A stretch of 64,000 bases of DNA, from contig CM073897.1 of NCBI GenBank assembly GCA_037176705.1, positions 42,844,488-42,908,487 on the forward strand. The letters run 5' to 3'. Within the stretch, counting starts at the first letter, position 1; each line of letters starts with the position of its first letter. A program made the translations under genes and the position numbers. The notes beneath the pieces are model-generated. The model saw only the letters and a list, made by a program, of their open reading frames with translations. It searched no databases and was not told where the DNA came from. Positions 27,055 to 41,100 of the stretch are shown here, in pieces. This stretch comes from Molossus alvarezi (taxonomy: Eukaryota > Chordata > Mammalia > Chiroptera > Molossidae).

Positions 27055-27105
<51 letters not shown>

Positions 27106-29150
27106 TGCAAGTCTAACTCTGAGAGCAGTCTTATTTCCTGCCTTCCCATGTTTTCAGGGTGCATCTTATTGTTCTTTCATGAACCTCCTGCAAGAGGTAA
27201 TTGTTGTTGTCCTCCACAGAGGAAACGCACTGCACATGAGCGTGCCAAGGAACTTTACAGTTCAGGTGAATTTTCCAGCGGCAGGAAGTGGGGAGATGAT
27301 GCTCCCAAGGAAGAAATAGATACAGGGGCTGTCAACTTGATTGAGTCAGGAGCTTGTGGAGCCTTTGTTCATGGATTGGAAGATGAGATGTATGGTAAGT
27401 ATGACTGTATAATAACAATGCCCATTTACTGAGTGACTGCTACATGTAAGGCATCATACTGATTGATGTATTCACATTGTCTCATTTAGTCTTCACAGTC
27501 ACTGTGTACCTACTGTTTTCTTTTAATCCTTACCCATGGACATAATTAGAGAGAAGAAGGGAGGGAGAGAGAGAGAGAGAAACATCAATGAGAGAGAAAC
27601 ATTGATTGGCTGCTTTCCATATGCTCCCCACCTGGGGATCAAACCTGTAAACCCAGGGATGTGCCCTGACTGGGAGTTATACCAGCAACCTTTTGTTGCA
27701 TGGGACACCACTTAACTAACTGCACCGCTTTGGCCAGGATGCTGTTATTTTAATTTTACAGACAGGTGAGGTTGAGGTCCAGATGGTTTGATACAGTGGT
27801 TAAGAGCCTAGACTTTGGATTCAGTCAAGCAAAGTTCAAATTCTGACATTTTTATAAAACAAGCTTAATAGTAAGTGTTGCTGAATAGTGAGAATTAAAT
27901 GATATTGTATATACATGAAATACTTGGCACAATACATGACCCATTTATAGTAAGCACTTAATATATTATTGGTAAAAATTGATGTTATTGATACTGATAA
28001 CTAATAATTTGTTATTAGTTACTTCATTAGTAAGAGATAGAAGCAAGATTTAAACCCTGGTATGTCTGACCTCAAAGCCTTTGTATGACTAATAAAGACT
28101 TACACCTTCATTTTTGAAAGATATTATCACTGGCAATTGAATTCTAGATTAATAGGTGTTCCATAATTTTCTCATTTGCATTGTTTCTGTTAAGAAGTCT
28201 GCTGTCTTTTATTTATTTATTTTTTTTAGAGAAAAGGGGAGAGAGACAGACATTGATTTGTTGTTCCATTTATTTATGCATTCATTGGTTGATTCTTGTA
28301 TGTGTCTGGAGTGGGGATTTAACTTGTAACCTTGGTGTATTGGTTTGATGCTCTAATCAACTGAGCTACCCGGCCAGGGCAAGAAAATTACTTTTGAAAG
28401 ATGATGTTGTGTTAGTAGATTTAAGAATTGGGTTATTCTGCCCAACCGCTGTGGCTCAGTGGATTGAGTGTTGTCCCATGGACTAAGAGGTCCCGATTCA
28501 ATTCCTGGTCAGGGAACACATGCCTGGAATGTGGGCTCAGTCCCCGGTGGGGGCCATGTAGGAGGCAGCCAATCGATGTTTCTCTTTCACATTGATGTTT
28601 CTATCTCTGTATCCCTCTCTCTCTCTCTCTCTGAAAAATCAATAAATGCATATTTTTAAAAACTGGGTTATTCTATACAGTTTGCTGTAAGGTATTCTGT
28701 ATATGTAGAAATTAGTTAAAGCCACCCCTGCTCTCTTGTTCTCTATGAACTTGATAAATGAATTATAATGGAAAAGTAATAGATAATATGGAAATCCAGT
28801 AATTCAAACCTGTTTTATTCTAAGATAAGTAACTGGAATCTTTTTTGTTTTTACTAGCATTTTTGCTTTGTTTAGTTTCTTCAGTTGAATTGCATTACTA
28901 TTAATGTTTATGTGGTTTATTTCTATAGTTTTCAGTTTGTCACTAAGGTGTAATTAAAGGAGCTTAACTTTGGAAAGTGAGTAGATCATTTCATTGTCTG
29001 TAATCTCTAGTATCACCCATACTTTTTTTTAAAAAAAATGTTTTTTATTGATTCTTTAGAGAGAGAAACATCCATTGGCTGCCTCCTGCTATCCTCACTC
29101 GAGGACATGTTTTCCATTTTTGTTCAGATAGAGTGGGAGGAAGAAGAAGG

Positions 29151-29194
<44 letters not shown>

Positions 29195-32100
29195 AACATC
29201 GATCAATGTGAAAGGGCTGCCTCTCACATGACCCCAACCAAGGCCAGGGACGAATTGCAACCAAGGTACGTGCTCTCGACTGGAATCAAACCCACGACAC
29301 ACTGGTCTGCGGGCCCATGCTCTAACTGCTGAGCCAAACTGGCCAGTAACTCACCTGTACTTTTAATCCTCTAGTTGTGCTCAGGCCAGTTTGGCTCAAC
29401 GATGAGAACATCAGCCCGCAGACCAAAGGATCAGTGCTTTGATTCCCAGGCATGTACCTGGGTTGCAAGTTCGATCCCTGGCCTCAGTCAGGGTTGTGCA
29501 GGAGGCAACCAATTGATGTCTCTCTCACATGTTTCTCTCTCACCCTTCCTCCCTTCCACTCTCTCTGAAAATCTGGAAAAAGATCCTTAGGTGAGGAGGA
29601 TTAACAATAACAACAAAAGTCCTCTAGTTGTTATATTTCTTCCCTCCCATGTGAACCTTTGTACATGTGCTTCCTCTGCCTGGAAAGGTCATTTTTGGGT
29701 TTTTTTGGTCCCAGCAACTGCTTCAGGCATTATTTTAGGGGGTCACTTGTTCCAGAAAACTGCCTGATCCTATTGAGTGGGTTTTGTGCCTCTTCTGCAT
29801 TTTTTTTGTAATCCTCATCTGACCCCATCCAGGGCCGGGGACCGAACCGCAACCATGGTATGTGCCCTCGACCAGAATTGAACCTGCAACTCTTTAGTCT
29901 GCAGGCTGACGCTCTAACTGCTGAACCAAACCAGCCAGGGCATCTTCTGCATTTTTTTTACAGTCCTTTCGCTTTTCCATTGTACCATTCATCATGCTGT
30001 AGCACAATTAATTAACTGGTCCTGCAGGTAAGCTCTGAGAGAAGTCTTGATTTTGTTGGTCTTTGTAACTTCAGTATTTAGCACAAGCCTGGTAAATAGC
30101 AAAGCCAAGGATCTAATTACACATGTTCAGACACCAGAGGAATAGTTCTCCCCTCCCGCCCCCCACCCCCCCATCCCCCAACATAGCAAATTCCTTTTCT
30201 TTGCCCTGACCCTTAAGGAGACTGTAATATACTTTCAACATTCCAAAAAATTCAATAGAAATTGTAGCCAGGCAGTACATGCAAAGTAAAACAGCAGGTT
30301 TCCTTGTTTCTGCTTGGAATTTTATCAGCTCTGATCATAAGGATTATCTCATGCTGATAGGAGTTTCTTTGATTCCTCTGATAGAGTCGCAAGAGTTATA
30401 CATGAATCAGTGTGGTATAATAGATAAAGCCCTAGAAAGAAGAACCAGCAGTTAGCATATTTGGGTCCATTTCTGGCTTGCTTTGTAGTTAGCAATTTCA
30501 TGTTTAAATTATGTTTTTGTGAAGTGGTGCAAATTCTTCTCTTCTAATTAAAAGCAGGAATTTATAACTACCAAGAACAGTCTGAGTCATCTTCCTTTAA
30601 TGTAGTAACTCTGCTTTTAAAGTGTCTATAAAGATTTCTTATACAAAAACAAATTATATTTATGAGTTTTAACCGTGGTTTCAGTGTTTTTCTTTTCTTT
30701 TTTGAAATGATACATTGTGTTGCAGAACCACATGGGAACCACTGGAACAAAACAAGCATTTGTAAAAGCCTGTGAGCATTGTCTGTAGCTTACTCATCTC
30801 ATCTCTGTATCCCAGCACTTTGCATAGGGTCTGGCATGTAGCACACGTTCAGGGAACAATGCTAGTGAATTAATGAAGGGCTTCCTAGATTCAGTAACTT
30901 CACTATTCCATGTTCTGAGCATGCAGAGAGATGGAAGACATGCCTCTTTCAAGGTGCTTATAAGACCTTGCTATAGCTAATATTTATTGAGCTTTTAACA
31001 TATGCCAGGCAGTGTGCTATGTGCTTTACTTACATTATGTCATTTAGTCATCCTGACTACTCTGTAAGGATATAAGTGTTATCTTCATTGAACAGATGAG
31101 AAAATTGAGGTGCTAGGAAGTTAAGTTACTTAGTCAGGATCGCCTCCAAATTTGTGGAAGAATCACACTTCACAATTCACTGTGAGATCTCTATCATCCC
31201 AGAGCATCCACCTTTAACCACTACACCATGCTAGTTCATATAATCAGCAGACCTGGGTACTAGTCTTATCCCTGCTCTCAGTCACTTTGAGGCAAGTTAA
31301 TGCACTTTGCTGAATCTTATCTCTAAAATGAGAATAATGGTATCTAGCCTGTTTTAATAACATTATTTTAAAACTGCCTTTTAAAAAGTACTTTACTGTG
31401 GTTGGAATACTGAGATAAATAAAAACTTAATTTTCATGAAATTCTGTTAATGAAGACCATTAACTCGATCACATGTCTGCAGAGTTGGGAACTAAACCTT
31501 AGTCCCTGTGACACCAAAGTTCTTGTTAGGTTGCAGTGAAGGTGGAACTTAACCTGTGGAAATGGAGGTATCTCCCAGACAGAGTTTGTAGAGTGAAAGG
31601 AGTAGAGAGCAAGAGACAAACCCAGAAGAGAAGGAATCCTTGGATTTTTGTCCATGGCTGATGTGCAGTTGTGTTTGTGTCCTTTTGTCTAGAGGTTCGC
31701 ATTGCTGCTGTGGAGGCTCTCTGCATGCTGGCCCAGTCTTACCCTGCTTTTGCTGAGAAGTGCCTTGATTTCCTGGTTGACATGTTTAATGATGAAATTG
31801 AAGAAGTACGTTTGCAGTCCATACATACCATGAGAAAAATCTCTAACAACATCACCCTCCGAGAGGATCAGCTGGACACTGTCCTAGGTGTGCTAGAGGT
31901 GAGTGTTCACAGTTTGTTACTCACTTCTTCATCAGTACCTACTTGGTACCTTTTTTTTTTTTTTTTTTGAAACCACGCATTGTGATAGGTTTTGGTGACA
32001 CAGTAGTGTGTAGGTAACACACAAGTCCACCAAGATGGAGGAGACTGCCTGTTAAACAGGAAATTCAAATAAAGCTTAGTATTGCTGTGATCAGGAAAGG

Positions 32101-35100
32101 ACAGGGTGCCCTGGGAGAACAGAGAGTATCTAACCTGAATTGCCAAGGTAAAGTTGGGGAGATAGGGAAGAAAGAAGGAATACAGTGGACACTTGAAGGA
32201 GGAGTAGGATGTAATGAGGCATTTTCTTAGGAAGGAGTAGCACTCATGGTAGAGGGCAAGAGTACCAAACAGGAGGACTGATGTCTAAGGATCCAGAGAT
32301 AAGAGTGGGTGTGATATAGTCAAGGAATTAAGAGGAATTCATTGTAATTGTAGCAGAGATGAAGAGATGGAGGAAAGGAGGGAGGTGACCACAGGTAAGG
32401 CAGGGACCAAATAATGAAGAATTCTTCTCAACCTTTGATTTAACTCTTCTAGTGAATCATAGGATATTACAATAGGAAGAGACCTTAAGGGTCAATTCAT
32501 TCAACCCTAGAATTTTACAGAGAAAAAGTAGTTTGTTTGATGTCACATGGCCAGTACATGCCTGTGTCAGGATATAGACACAGATTTGCCTCCCAGGCTG
32601 TGGTTCTTGAATTATTTTCCTAAAGTGTTTGGATTTATTTGTGAGTACTGAAGTTTTTCAAAATATTAGTAAATGAAATTTGGCCTCTAATTTTCTTTTT
32701 TTTTTTTTCAAATACTGTGAAAGGGACAGCAATTTGATATTTAGTCATTAGCACTTGTTACAGATCTCTGCTACACACTTTCTTAGCACCTCTATTCAGA
32801 TTTTTCCTAAGTTATCTTTATTTGTAATTTTTCATGTATTTTTTTCCTGAGAAGATAAGTTTGTATTCTGTGGATTGTTCTCCGTGGATGGTCTCTATAA
32901 TTGGTCCCTCCTGTTCTTTTTAGTTTTTTTCCTCATCAGTTCTCATCTTGAACTTTATGCAGTAGTCACTCCCCTAATCATCATGTTTTTCTTCACTATT
33001 TGGCCTTCACTGTAATTTTTTCCCCTCTGTCTACAAAACTGCCACTTTTCACATAGCAGACTAGCTTATTCCCAGGGTCTACATTAGGCAACACATCTAT
33101 GAAGCCTTCCCTAACTAACCTCCCACCTCCCACGTGGGTTAAATATGTTTTTATTGATTTTTAGAGAGAGGAAAGGAGAGGGGGAGAGAGAGAAACATTG
33201 ATTGGCTGCCTCCTGTGTGTCCCCTACTGGGAACTGAGCCTGAAACGGGGGCATGTGCCCTGACCGGGAACTGAATCAGTAACCTCTTGGTGCATGGCAC
33301 AATGCCCAGTCCACTAAACCACACTGGCCAGGGCACCTTTCTGTATTTTTTTTTTAATCCTCACCCAAGGATATTTTTCTATTTATTTTCAGACAGAGTG
33401 GGGGAGAGAGAGAGAGAAAAAAAAACATCAATATGAGAGAAACACATCAACTGGTTGCCTCCCACATGACCCCAACCAGGGCTGGGGACTGAACTGCAAC
33501 CGAGGTACATGCCCTTGACTGGAATTGAACCCGCGACTCTTCAGTTCACGGGCTGATGCTCTAACCACTGGGTCAAACCGGCCAAGGCACTTTTCTTTAT
33601 TTTTAAAACACCCTGTGTATATTACTGTAGTATTTATCATTATGTGTTCAGCTTATTTAATTCTTTATTCCAGAAGACTGAGCTTCTCAAGAGGGCAAGG
33701 CATTGGCTTTAGTCATTAGAGAAATGCAAATTAAAACCACAGTGAGATACTAAAAACTGAAAAAAAGAAACCCTGACAATATCAAGTGCTGTGAAGATGG
33801 GCAGCAACTGGCACTTTGATATACTACTGATGGGTATACAAAATGGTAATGACACTTTGGGAACCAATGACAGTTTTTTATAAAGTTAAACATACACTGA
33901 ACATACGATCCTGCAGTCCCACTCTGAAGTCTCTACTAAAGAGAATTGAAAACTTAACGTTTGAAAGACCTGTATACAAATGTTTATTGTGGCTTTAGTG
34001 ACCCAAACTGGAAAGAACACAAACTCCTTCAGTTGAAGGGGTAAATAAACAAATTGTGGTACATCTATTCAATGGAATACTTCTCAATAATAATAAGGAA
34101 TGAGCTGCTGATACACATAACACTGTGGATGAATCTCAGATGCATTATGCTAAGTGAAAGTAGCCAGACTCAAGAAGCAGCGCATACTCTAGTATTCCAT
34201 TTATATAACATTTTGGAAAAGACAAAACTGTAGCCTAAAATACATCAGTGGTTGTAGGAGGCTCGGGGTGAAGGGTAGATTAAAAAGGGACATCAGGAAA
34301 GTGTTTAGATGATGGAAATGTTTTATACCTTGATTGTGATGGTGGTTTCATAACAATATGTGTTTGTTAAACTCACAGTGTACACCAAATAGGATGATTT
34401 TTACAGAGTGTAAATTACATATCAGTAAACCTAACTTTTTTTTTTTTTTTTCCAAATCTTTATTGTTGGATGTAAAATGTATTACAGATGTTCCACATTT
34501 TCCCCCCATTGACCCCCCTCCTCCCCCCTCCCGCCCCCTCCCACCTTTCCCCACACTATTGTCTGTGTCCATTGGTTATGTATATAAGTTCTTTGGTTTA
34601 TTTCTTCCCACCCCTCCAACCCCTTTCCCTTTGAGGTTTGTCAGTCTAGCAATGAATTTGTGCTTCTTAATTCCTTCACCTTTTTCACCCATTCCTTCAA
34701 CCCCCCTCCCAACTGGCAACCAACAAAATGTTCTCTGTATCTTTGAGAATGTTTCTGTTCTACCTGTTCATTTTGTTTGTAGATTCCATTGTTGATAGAT
34801 ATGTATTCATTGCCATTTTGTTTGTTCATACATTTTATATTTTTCTTCAAAAAGACCCTTCATCATTTCATATAATAATGGTTTGGTGGTGATGAACTCC
34901 TTTAACTTTTTCTTGTCTGGGAAAGTTTTTATATGTCCATCGATTCTAAAAGACGGCTTTGCAGGATAGAGTAATTTTGGTTGTAGGTTCTTGCTTTTCA
35001 TCACTCTGAATATTTCTTGCCACTCCCTTCTGGCCTGCAAAGTTTCTTTTGAGAAATCAGCTGACAGCCTAATGGGAACTGATTCTCTCTTTGTCTTGAA

Positions 35101-38100
35101 CCTTTTGCATTTTGATGATAATGTGTCTTGGTGTGGGCCTCTTGGGATTCATCTTGTTTGGGACTCTCTGTGCTTCCTGGACTTGTATGTCTGTTTCCTT
35201 CACCAAGTTAGGAAAGTTTTCTGCCATTATTGTTTCAAACAGGTTTTCAATTATTTCTTGTTCTCTCTCTTCTCCTTCTGGCACCCCCAAGATGCAAATG
35301 TTGGCACGCTTGAAGTTGTCCCAGAGGCTCCTTACACTATCCTTATTTTTTTGGATTCTTTTTTCTTTTTGCTGTTCTGATTGGGCGTTTTTTGCTTCCT
35401 TATATTCCAAATCGATGGTTTTCTCCTTGGATTTACGTATTCTATTATTGAATCTGTGTAAATTATTCTTTATTTCAGTTAATGCCTCCTTCAATTCTAA
35501 TTGTGTATCCATGATTTCTAACTGGTCCTTTTTTATGCTCTTGAGGCCCTCTTTAAGTTTACTGAGGTTCTCACTAAGTTCACTGAGCATCCTTATAAGC
35601 AGTATTTTGAACTCAGCATCTGTTAGGTTGCTTATCTACATTTCGCTTAGTTCTTTTATTGGGGTTTTGTTCTGTTCTTTCATTTGGGACCTGTTTCTTG
35701 GTCTCCTCATTTTGGCTGCCTCCCTGTGTTTAGTTAATGAGAGGTATGGGGCTCGCTGAGACCAGATGCTGCTCGTTTGAAAGAATTTAGGAAAAACTTG
35801 AAGCAGGATCCGAGACAGGCCAATCCTATGGTTAAGCAAGTGGCAACAGCTTGGGTGGGCTTGAAAGTTGGGTGGGGTGGGGCGGGGCCTCAGGGAGTCA
35901 ACAGGGCGGGGCTACCAGTGTGAGCCAGGTTGCTGGAGTCCCAGATATGGCAACTGTCTGCCGCCCCCGGGAAGGGCTCACCAAAGCAACAAAGGCCTCT
36001 GACAGCACTTTTGTCCCGGAGAAAGCCCCCTCTCCAGCCCTCGCTCCAGTGCCAAACAGCTCAGTTCTTCCCTGTATGTCTCTGGCGCCCCTCGAACTGC
36101 CCCCATCCAAGCTTAGAGGGAGAGAGTCCGATAAGTCCGTGCGCGGGCCCTTTAGGGAGCTGCCTGGGGCTCCAGCCGCTTCAGCTTCCCTGAGCCTCAG
36201 TTCCCGCTGGTTTTTCCAGCCAGAAGTTATGGGGACTTCTCTTCCTGGAACTGGAACCCTGAGCGGGGCACCTGGTGTGGGACAGGGACCCCTCAGTCCT
36301 CAGGAAGGACCTTCCCAGCCACGGGAGCCTCCTGATTTTTATCCAGCACGCTTGGGTGTAGGACCAGCTCGTCTCGCCGCCGCCACCCCTCCTCGTGCCT
36401 CCGCCCCTCCTACCAGTCTGGATGTGGCTGCTGCTTTAATTCTGTAGTTGTAGGACTTCCATCCAGCTTGATTTCAGGCGGTTTTGAATGATGGTTGTTC
36501 TGTAGTTGTAACTTTGATGTGGTTGTAGGAGGACGCGATATCGCGTTTACCTACGTTTTACCTACGCCGCCATCTTGACCGGAAGTCCCTAACTTTTTTT
36601 TTTATCCTCACCAGAGGACACTTTTTTTTATTAATCCTCACCTGAGGACATTTTTCCATTTTTTGTTCAGGTAGAGTGGGAGGGAGAGAGAGGAAGAGAG
36701 AGCGAGAGAGAGAAACATTGACATGAGAGGGACACATGGAGTGGTTGCCACCCGCATGACCAACCAGGGCTGAGGACAAATTGCAACCAAGGTACATGCC
36801 CGTAGCGGGAACCCAACCTGCAGGCTGACGCTCTAACCTCTGAGACAAACCGGCCAGGGCAACACCTTTTTTTTTTTTTTTTTTTTTTGCATTTATCTTC
36901 AGATAGAGCGGGAGAGAAGGAGGAAGTGAGAGACACACATCAAGTGGTTGCCACCCACACGACCCCAACCTGGGCCAGGGACAAACCGCAACCGAGATAG
37001 GTGCCCTTAGCGAGAACCGAACCTGGGACTCTCTGGTCTGTGGGCCGAGGCTCTAACCGCTGAACAACACCACCAGGGCAGTAAACCTAACTTTTAAAAA
37101 ATCCTTTGTACCTGGCCAGGTAGTTCAGTTGGTTAGAGCGTTGTCCTGATGCGCCAATGTTGAGAATTCAATCTCTGGTCAGGGTGCATGCAAGAAACAA
37201 CAATTGCCCGGCCAGTGTGGCTCAGTGGATTGAGCATCAACCCATGGACTGAGAGGTCCTGGTTCTATTCCCAGTCAGGGCACATGCCTGGGTTGTGGGC
37301 TCAATCCCTGGTGGGGGATGTGCAGAAGGCAGCTCGTTGATGTTTCTCTCTCACATCAGTTATTAAGGATTATAACTTCAAATATGTTTAAATTCATGAT
37401 TTTGTAATTATACTTAAAAAACACTGAATTAGTCACCTGTGTATGATGCTTACATTGTTTTGAAAACTGGTAGATTAAGGAATTAAGCATATATCCTTCT
37501 ATTTCCTATACTGTCCAAACTTCCAGATAAACAGGTAGTTGATAAGAGGAAGTTTCTCTTATTCCCTATACCATCCAAACTTCCAGATAAACAGGTAGTT
37601 GATAAGAGGAAGTTTCTCTTTATAGAAATGAAAAGGAATGATAGAATTTCTTATTATTGTCTTACAACTTTAATGTATTACTACATCCAGGAAGTGATCA
37701 TCAGTGGTTACTACCATCACGAAAAAGAAATAGACATCATATAGTTCGTGAAGTGGTTTTATAAAAAAAAAAAAAATTGAACCTGAATCTGAGTAGGCCT
37801 CTAAATCTAACTACTATCACAGGAGAGAAACTTCAAGGGGAAAAAAAGTGAGATGTAAAGGGATTTTACCTATTAAAAGATGATTAAGGGACATACTACC
37901 CAATTGAAATGTGTGGACCTTAGTCGGAGCCTGATTAGAACAAACACTTTTTGAGCCAGATGGAGAAATTTGAATACTGACTAGATATTTGATATTAAGG
38001 AATTATTACATTTTTTTCTTTTTTTTTTTTTTTATTCTCACCTGAGGATATTTTTTCTGTTTATCATCAGATAGAATGGGAGGGAGGAAGGGAGGAAGAG

Positions 38101-41100
38101 ATACAGAGAGAGAGACATTGATGTGGGAGCCACATCAACTGGTTGCCTCCCACACGACCCAACCAGAGCTGGGGACGAACTGCAACCAAGGTACATGCCC
38201 TTGACCGGAATGGAACCCATGACACATTGGTCCACGGGCCAACGCTTCAACCACTGAGCCAAACCGCCCAGGTCAGGAATTATTACATTTTTAGGCATGA
38301 TTTTGTTTTGTGTTTTTTTAAAATAAAAAATTAGTGACCTGGCTGGTGTGGCTCAGTTGGATAAGCATTGTCCCATGCACAAAAGGTCACTGGTTTGATT
38401 CCTGATCAGGGTACATGTCCAAGTTTTGGGTTCGATCCCTGGTCAGGGTGTGTGCAGGAGGCAGCTGATTGATGTTTCTCTCTCTCAACGATGTTTCTCT
38501 CTTCCTTCCCTTCCCCTCTTCCTAAAATCAATAAAACACCCATATTTTAAAATCAAGAACTATTTTTTAAAAGATATATTTATGAAAATATTTACCAATG
38601 AAATGCTCTGATTTCTCTGATTAGCTTTAAAATAATCTGATTTGGAAAAGTGGGTAAAAGTATAGATGAGCCCTGGCCAGTTTGGCTCAGCGGTTAGAGC
38701 GTCGGCCTGTGGTCCAGAGAGACCCAGGTTCGGTTCCCACTAAGGGCACGTACCTCAGTTGCAGTTTGTCCCCGGCCCTGGTTGGGTCGTGCGGGTGGCA
38801 ACCACTCGATGTGTCCCTTTCACGTTGATGTTTTCCTCTCTCTTCCTCCCACTCTATCTGAACAAAAAAAAAAAGGAAAAATGTCCTCGAGTGAGGATAA
38901 ACAAACAAACAAACAAACAATAAGTATAGATGAAACAATCTCGGTTAGAGTTAATTGTTGAAACTGGGGGATTTATTATCTCTACTTTATCTATGTTTCA
39001 AATGGTGTATATTAAAGACCATTTGAAGATACTATACAGCTGTAAGAAAGAAGGATCTCTTGCTCTTTGAGACAGCGTGGAGGAATTATGCTAAGTGAAA
39101 TAAGCCAGTCAGAGAAAAACAAGTGTTACATGACCTCACTTATGTGTATAAACTGACTAACAAAATAGAGCCAGAGACATGGAAGCAGGGAATAGCTTGT
39201 TGAACCTCAGGGGGAAGGGGTGGGGCAGGGGAGTGTAGGAAGAGATAAACCAAAGAACTTTTGTGCTTATAAATAACCAATGGACACAGACAATATGTGG
39301 TGAGGGGGCAGGGATGGGAGCAGGGAGGAGGAAGTCAATGGGGGGAAAATGGGGACATCTGTAGTCCTTTCAACAATAAAGATAAATTTTTAAAAAGTAG
39401 AACTGGTGTGTCCATTAACTTTAGTATTAAGAAGTTGTTGGTGACCTTTTCTAAGTCATTTCAGTGAGGTTGACAGGAGCTGTTGGAGAGGGATGAGGCC
39501 ACTTCCCCGACATCATCTTGTACTACTCTGTTTGTTTGCTCTAGCTACACCGGTTTCCTTGCTATTTTTCAAACATGCTTCTACCTCATAGCCTTTATGT
39601 GTGCTGTTCCCTTTGATTATCTAGTGTCAAATATCCCACATAACCCAGCACTTTCCCTTAACCTGCTTTATATTTTCGTCATAATACTTAACACTATCTG
39701 ACCTGTATATGTAGCCATTTATTTATTTATTTATTTTTTATATATTTTTTTATCCTCATCCGAGGACATTTTTCCATTTTTGTAACATATAGAGTGGGAG
39801 GGAGAGAGAGGAAGAGAGAGAGAGGGAAACATCAATGTGAAAGGGACACATCGAGTGGCTGCCACCCGCACGACCAACCAGGGCTGGGGACAAACTGCAA
39901 CCGAGGTACGTGCCCTTAGTGGGAACCGAACCCGGGTCTCTCCAGACCGCAGGCGGACGCTCCAACCGCTGAGCCAAACCGGCCAGGGCGTAGCCATTTA
40001 TTTTTGTGTTTGCATTAGAATGAACTTCCTGAGAGCAGGGACTTGATTTTAATTACTGCTATAACTCTAGCACTTGGTACATAATAGGAGATTGATAAAT
40101 GCTTGTTTACTAAGTGCTTAATAAATGTTGATTATGTAAATAGATGAATGAACAAATAAATGATTTCTTCAAATCTCAGTTCGTCACCTGTCTTCTCAAC
40201 TACCAGCCCCTCCCCTCCCAGAAAATTGACTTTTTAAAAATTTTTATCCTCACCCGAGGATATTTTTCATTTTTTGTTCAGATAGAGTGGGAGGGAGAGA
40301 GAGGAAGAGAGAGAGAGAAACATCGATGTGAAAAGGACACATCGAGTGGTTGCCACCCACATGACCCAACCAGGGCCGGGAACAAATTGCAACCGAGGTA
40401 CGTGCCCTTAGCGGGAACCGAACCCGGGTCTCTGGACTGCAGGCCAACGCTCTAACCGCTGAGCCAAACTGGCCAGGGCGAAAATTGACTTTTTATTCTG
40501 TACTGTCATTGTAACTTGTACTCTCCTCCATAATAGATAATCCATAGTGACTGTTATTTTTATCATTATCTTTTTTTTTTAAAGGATTCATCCAGAGATA
40601 TTAGGGAGGCTCTTCATGAACTCTTATGCTGTACTAATGTTTCAACCAAAGAAGGGATTCATCTTGCACTGGTGGAGCTGCTGAAAAATTTAGCCAAGTA
40701 CCCTACTGACAGGGACTCCATATGGAAGTAAGGACTTTTTGCTTGTTTGCTCACTGAGTCAAATAATATGGTACAGGGTTGATATTATTCATTGGATCAT
40801 CATAGATTTAGGATATGGCCCTTCAATTTGCCTTCAAATTAGAAACCTGATTCAATTTAACTGAATTCTCGGGAGTCTGATTCCTGAATGGAAGATTCCA
40901 TTTTAGATTATTTATTCATTTGTCCATCTATTCACCTAGCAAATATGTGCCTGCTATGTGCTTACTATGTGCCAAGCCCTGTGGTAAGTGTTGGAAATAC
41001 AGAGATGAGCTGATTAGATTTTCTTTTTCTCCTATGTAATGTTAATCACTGCTTTGCCTGGTTTGCATTTTGTACAGGATCACAACCATCATTGTAGAGA

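Larger units (their letters stand above)
32990..33720 (+). repeat. L2 3' end remnant, split by two SINEs
   Basis: GAAGCCTTCCCTAACTAACC before, and AGAAGACTGAGCTTCTCAAG after, the Ves copies at 33146-33334 and 33350-33588 belong to an L2-type 3' end. Confidence 0.5.

Noticed and set aside
34850..35040. A separate gene with the peptide [20 protein letters not shown]
   Set aside because: This is the C-terminal domain of the L1/HAL1 ORF1 protein, and a second degenerate copy lies at 51690-51887.
35112..35759. A 215-codon + strand reading frame
   Set aside because: It is the complement of the HAL1 ORF1, which has clear protein features on the - strand. The + frame has only low-complexity Leu/Ser/Phe content.
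35851..36447. A 198-codon GC-rich + strand reading frame, Pro/Ser-rich
   Set aside because: It lies antisense over the HAL1 5' UTR. GC-rich sequence has few stops by chance, and no domain is visible.
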